In this document: piece after piece, positions 63,737 through 64,000 of the stretch
How the letters are laid out: each line of letters opens with the position of its first letter
Numbering within the stretch: position 1 is the first letter of the stretch
Assembly (NCBI RefSeq): GCF_002081825.1
Contig: NZ_MUKU01000014.1
Span: forward strand, 62,001 to 126,000
Direction of reading: 5' to 3'
Origin: Chromobacterium haemolyticum
GTDB lineage: Bacteria > Pseudomonadota > Gammaproteobacteria > Burkholderiales > Chromobacteriaceae
Length of the DNA: 64,000 bases
Translations under genes and position numbers: made by a program
Notes under the pieces: model-generated
The model's database searches: none
Told to the model about the DNA's origin: nothing
The model's input: only the letters and a program-made list of their open reading frames with translations

Positions 63737-64000
63737 ATGCAAGTCAAGAAAGTTTTTTTGCTGGCGATAACAGCCCTATCTCTCCCTGCCTGCACTTCAT
63801 TTAAGGCATCCATCGTGCCACAACAGAATAATACCTATGCCTCCGTTGCCATGGCTAATAATTCTCAAGATGCGTTGAGTAATGCAGTAGGTAAAGCGAA
63901 TGAAGTGTGCAAAGGCCAGAAAAAGAAACTGGTAGTACTGAATCGAGAAGATGAATCCAAGAATGATGCCGACAGTGCGCTGATGCAAATGGCTAAGGGT
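63737..64000 (+). CDS. Lipoprotein, N-terminal part (continues past window)
   Basis: The open frame from ATG 63737 reaches the window end (88 codons). The N terminus MQVKKVFLLAITALSLPAC is a lipoprotein signal with lipobox LPAC. The mature part (TSFKASIVPQQNNTY, later VCKGQKKKLVVLN) is Lys/Asn-rich, with no family recognised. Its composition resembles the AT-rich island rather than the core. Confidence 0.65.
   Translation, partial: MQVKKVFLLAITALSLPACTSFKASIVPQQNNTYASVAMANNSQDALSNAVGKANEVCKGQKKKLVVLNREDESKNDADSALMQMAKG

Overview
The window is a 64 kb piece of a high-GC betaproteobacterial chromosome, most likely Chromobacterium or a close Neisseriales relative. The pointers are a class I.2 lipase with its steric foldase, a ribE-ribBX-ribH-nusB-thiL-pgpA cluster, a FadN-type beta-oxidation set and split trp genes. 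The last 6 kb (about 57.95-64 kb) differ in composition and gene content and look like acquired, decaying DNA.

Layout. (1) 0-14.5 kb, mostly plus strand: a fat-degradation block with fadE (cut by the window edge), a hotdog thioesterase, fadL, a fadN-like hydroxyacyl-CoA dehydrogenase/enoyl-CoA hydratase, fadA, a patatin-type Vd autotransporter and the lipase/foldase pair. A PilZ-like gene faces the other way. (2) 14.5-24 kb: trpC, a YbaK-family editing protein, bluB, pepD, an MFS transporter with a tiny membrane ORF, pheA, a LOG protein, a membrane protein and a DAHP-synthase homologue with an altered active site. (3) 23.7-29.4 kb: a TetR regulator, an MscS channel and prfC on the minus strand, then a TonB-dependent receptor behind a Fur box. 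(4) 29.4-34.5 kb: riboflavin synthesis genes with a PP-loop gene inserted, nusB, thiL and pgpA. (5) 34.7-40 kb: a complete MarR-controlled aromatic-acid-type efflux operon with candidate operators. (6) 40-57.9 kb: a chemoreceptor, an FAD oxidoreductase, tyrosinase with a DUF2182 membrane protein, a TraB/GumN protein, cdd, argP and argO flanking a c-di-GMP protein, a secreted small zinc-peptidase-like protein, prmB, algC, and trpD/LprI-like/trpG. (7) 57.95-64 kb: an AlpA-type regulator, a broken IS481 transposase carrying a hexamer expansion, an AT-rich unknown gene, two broken IS3 transposases flanking a DUF6968-like gene, and the start of a lipoprotein.

How the parts fit. Secreted lipase and surface phospholipase release fatty acids, FadL imports them, and FadE, FadN and FadA oxidise them. 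A shared AAACGTTTG motif precedes both fadL and the lipase. ArgP probably controls the nearby ArgO exporter. Tyrosinase and DUF2182 are probably linked through copper. A roughly 145-bp dispersed repeat with inverted ends recurs at several gene boundaries and in three cases overlaps a stop codon.

Most family names come from recognising protein motifs by eye. No search was run, so fine substrate assignments are inferences.
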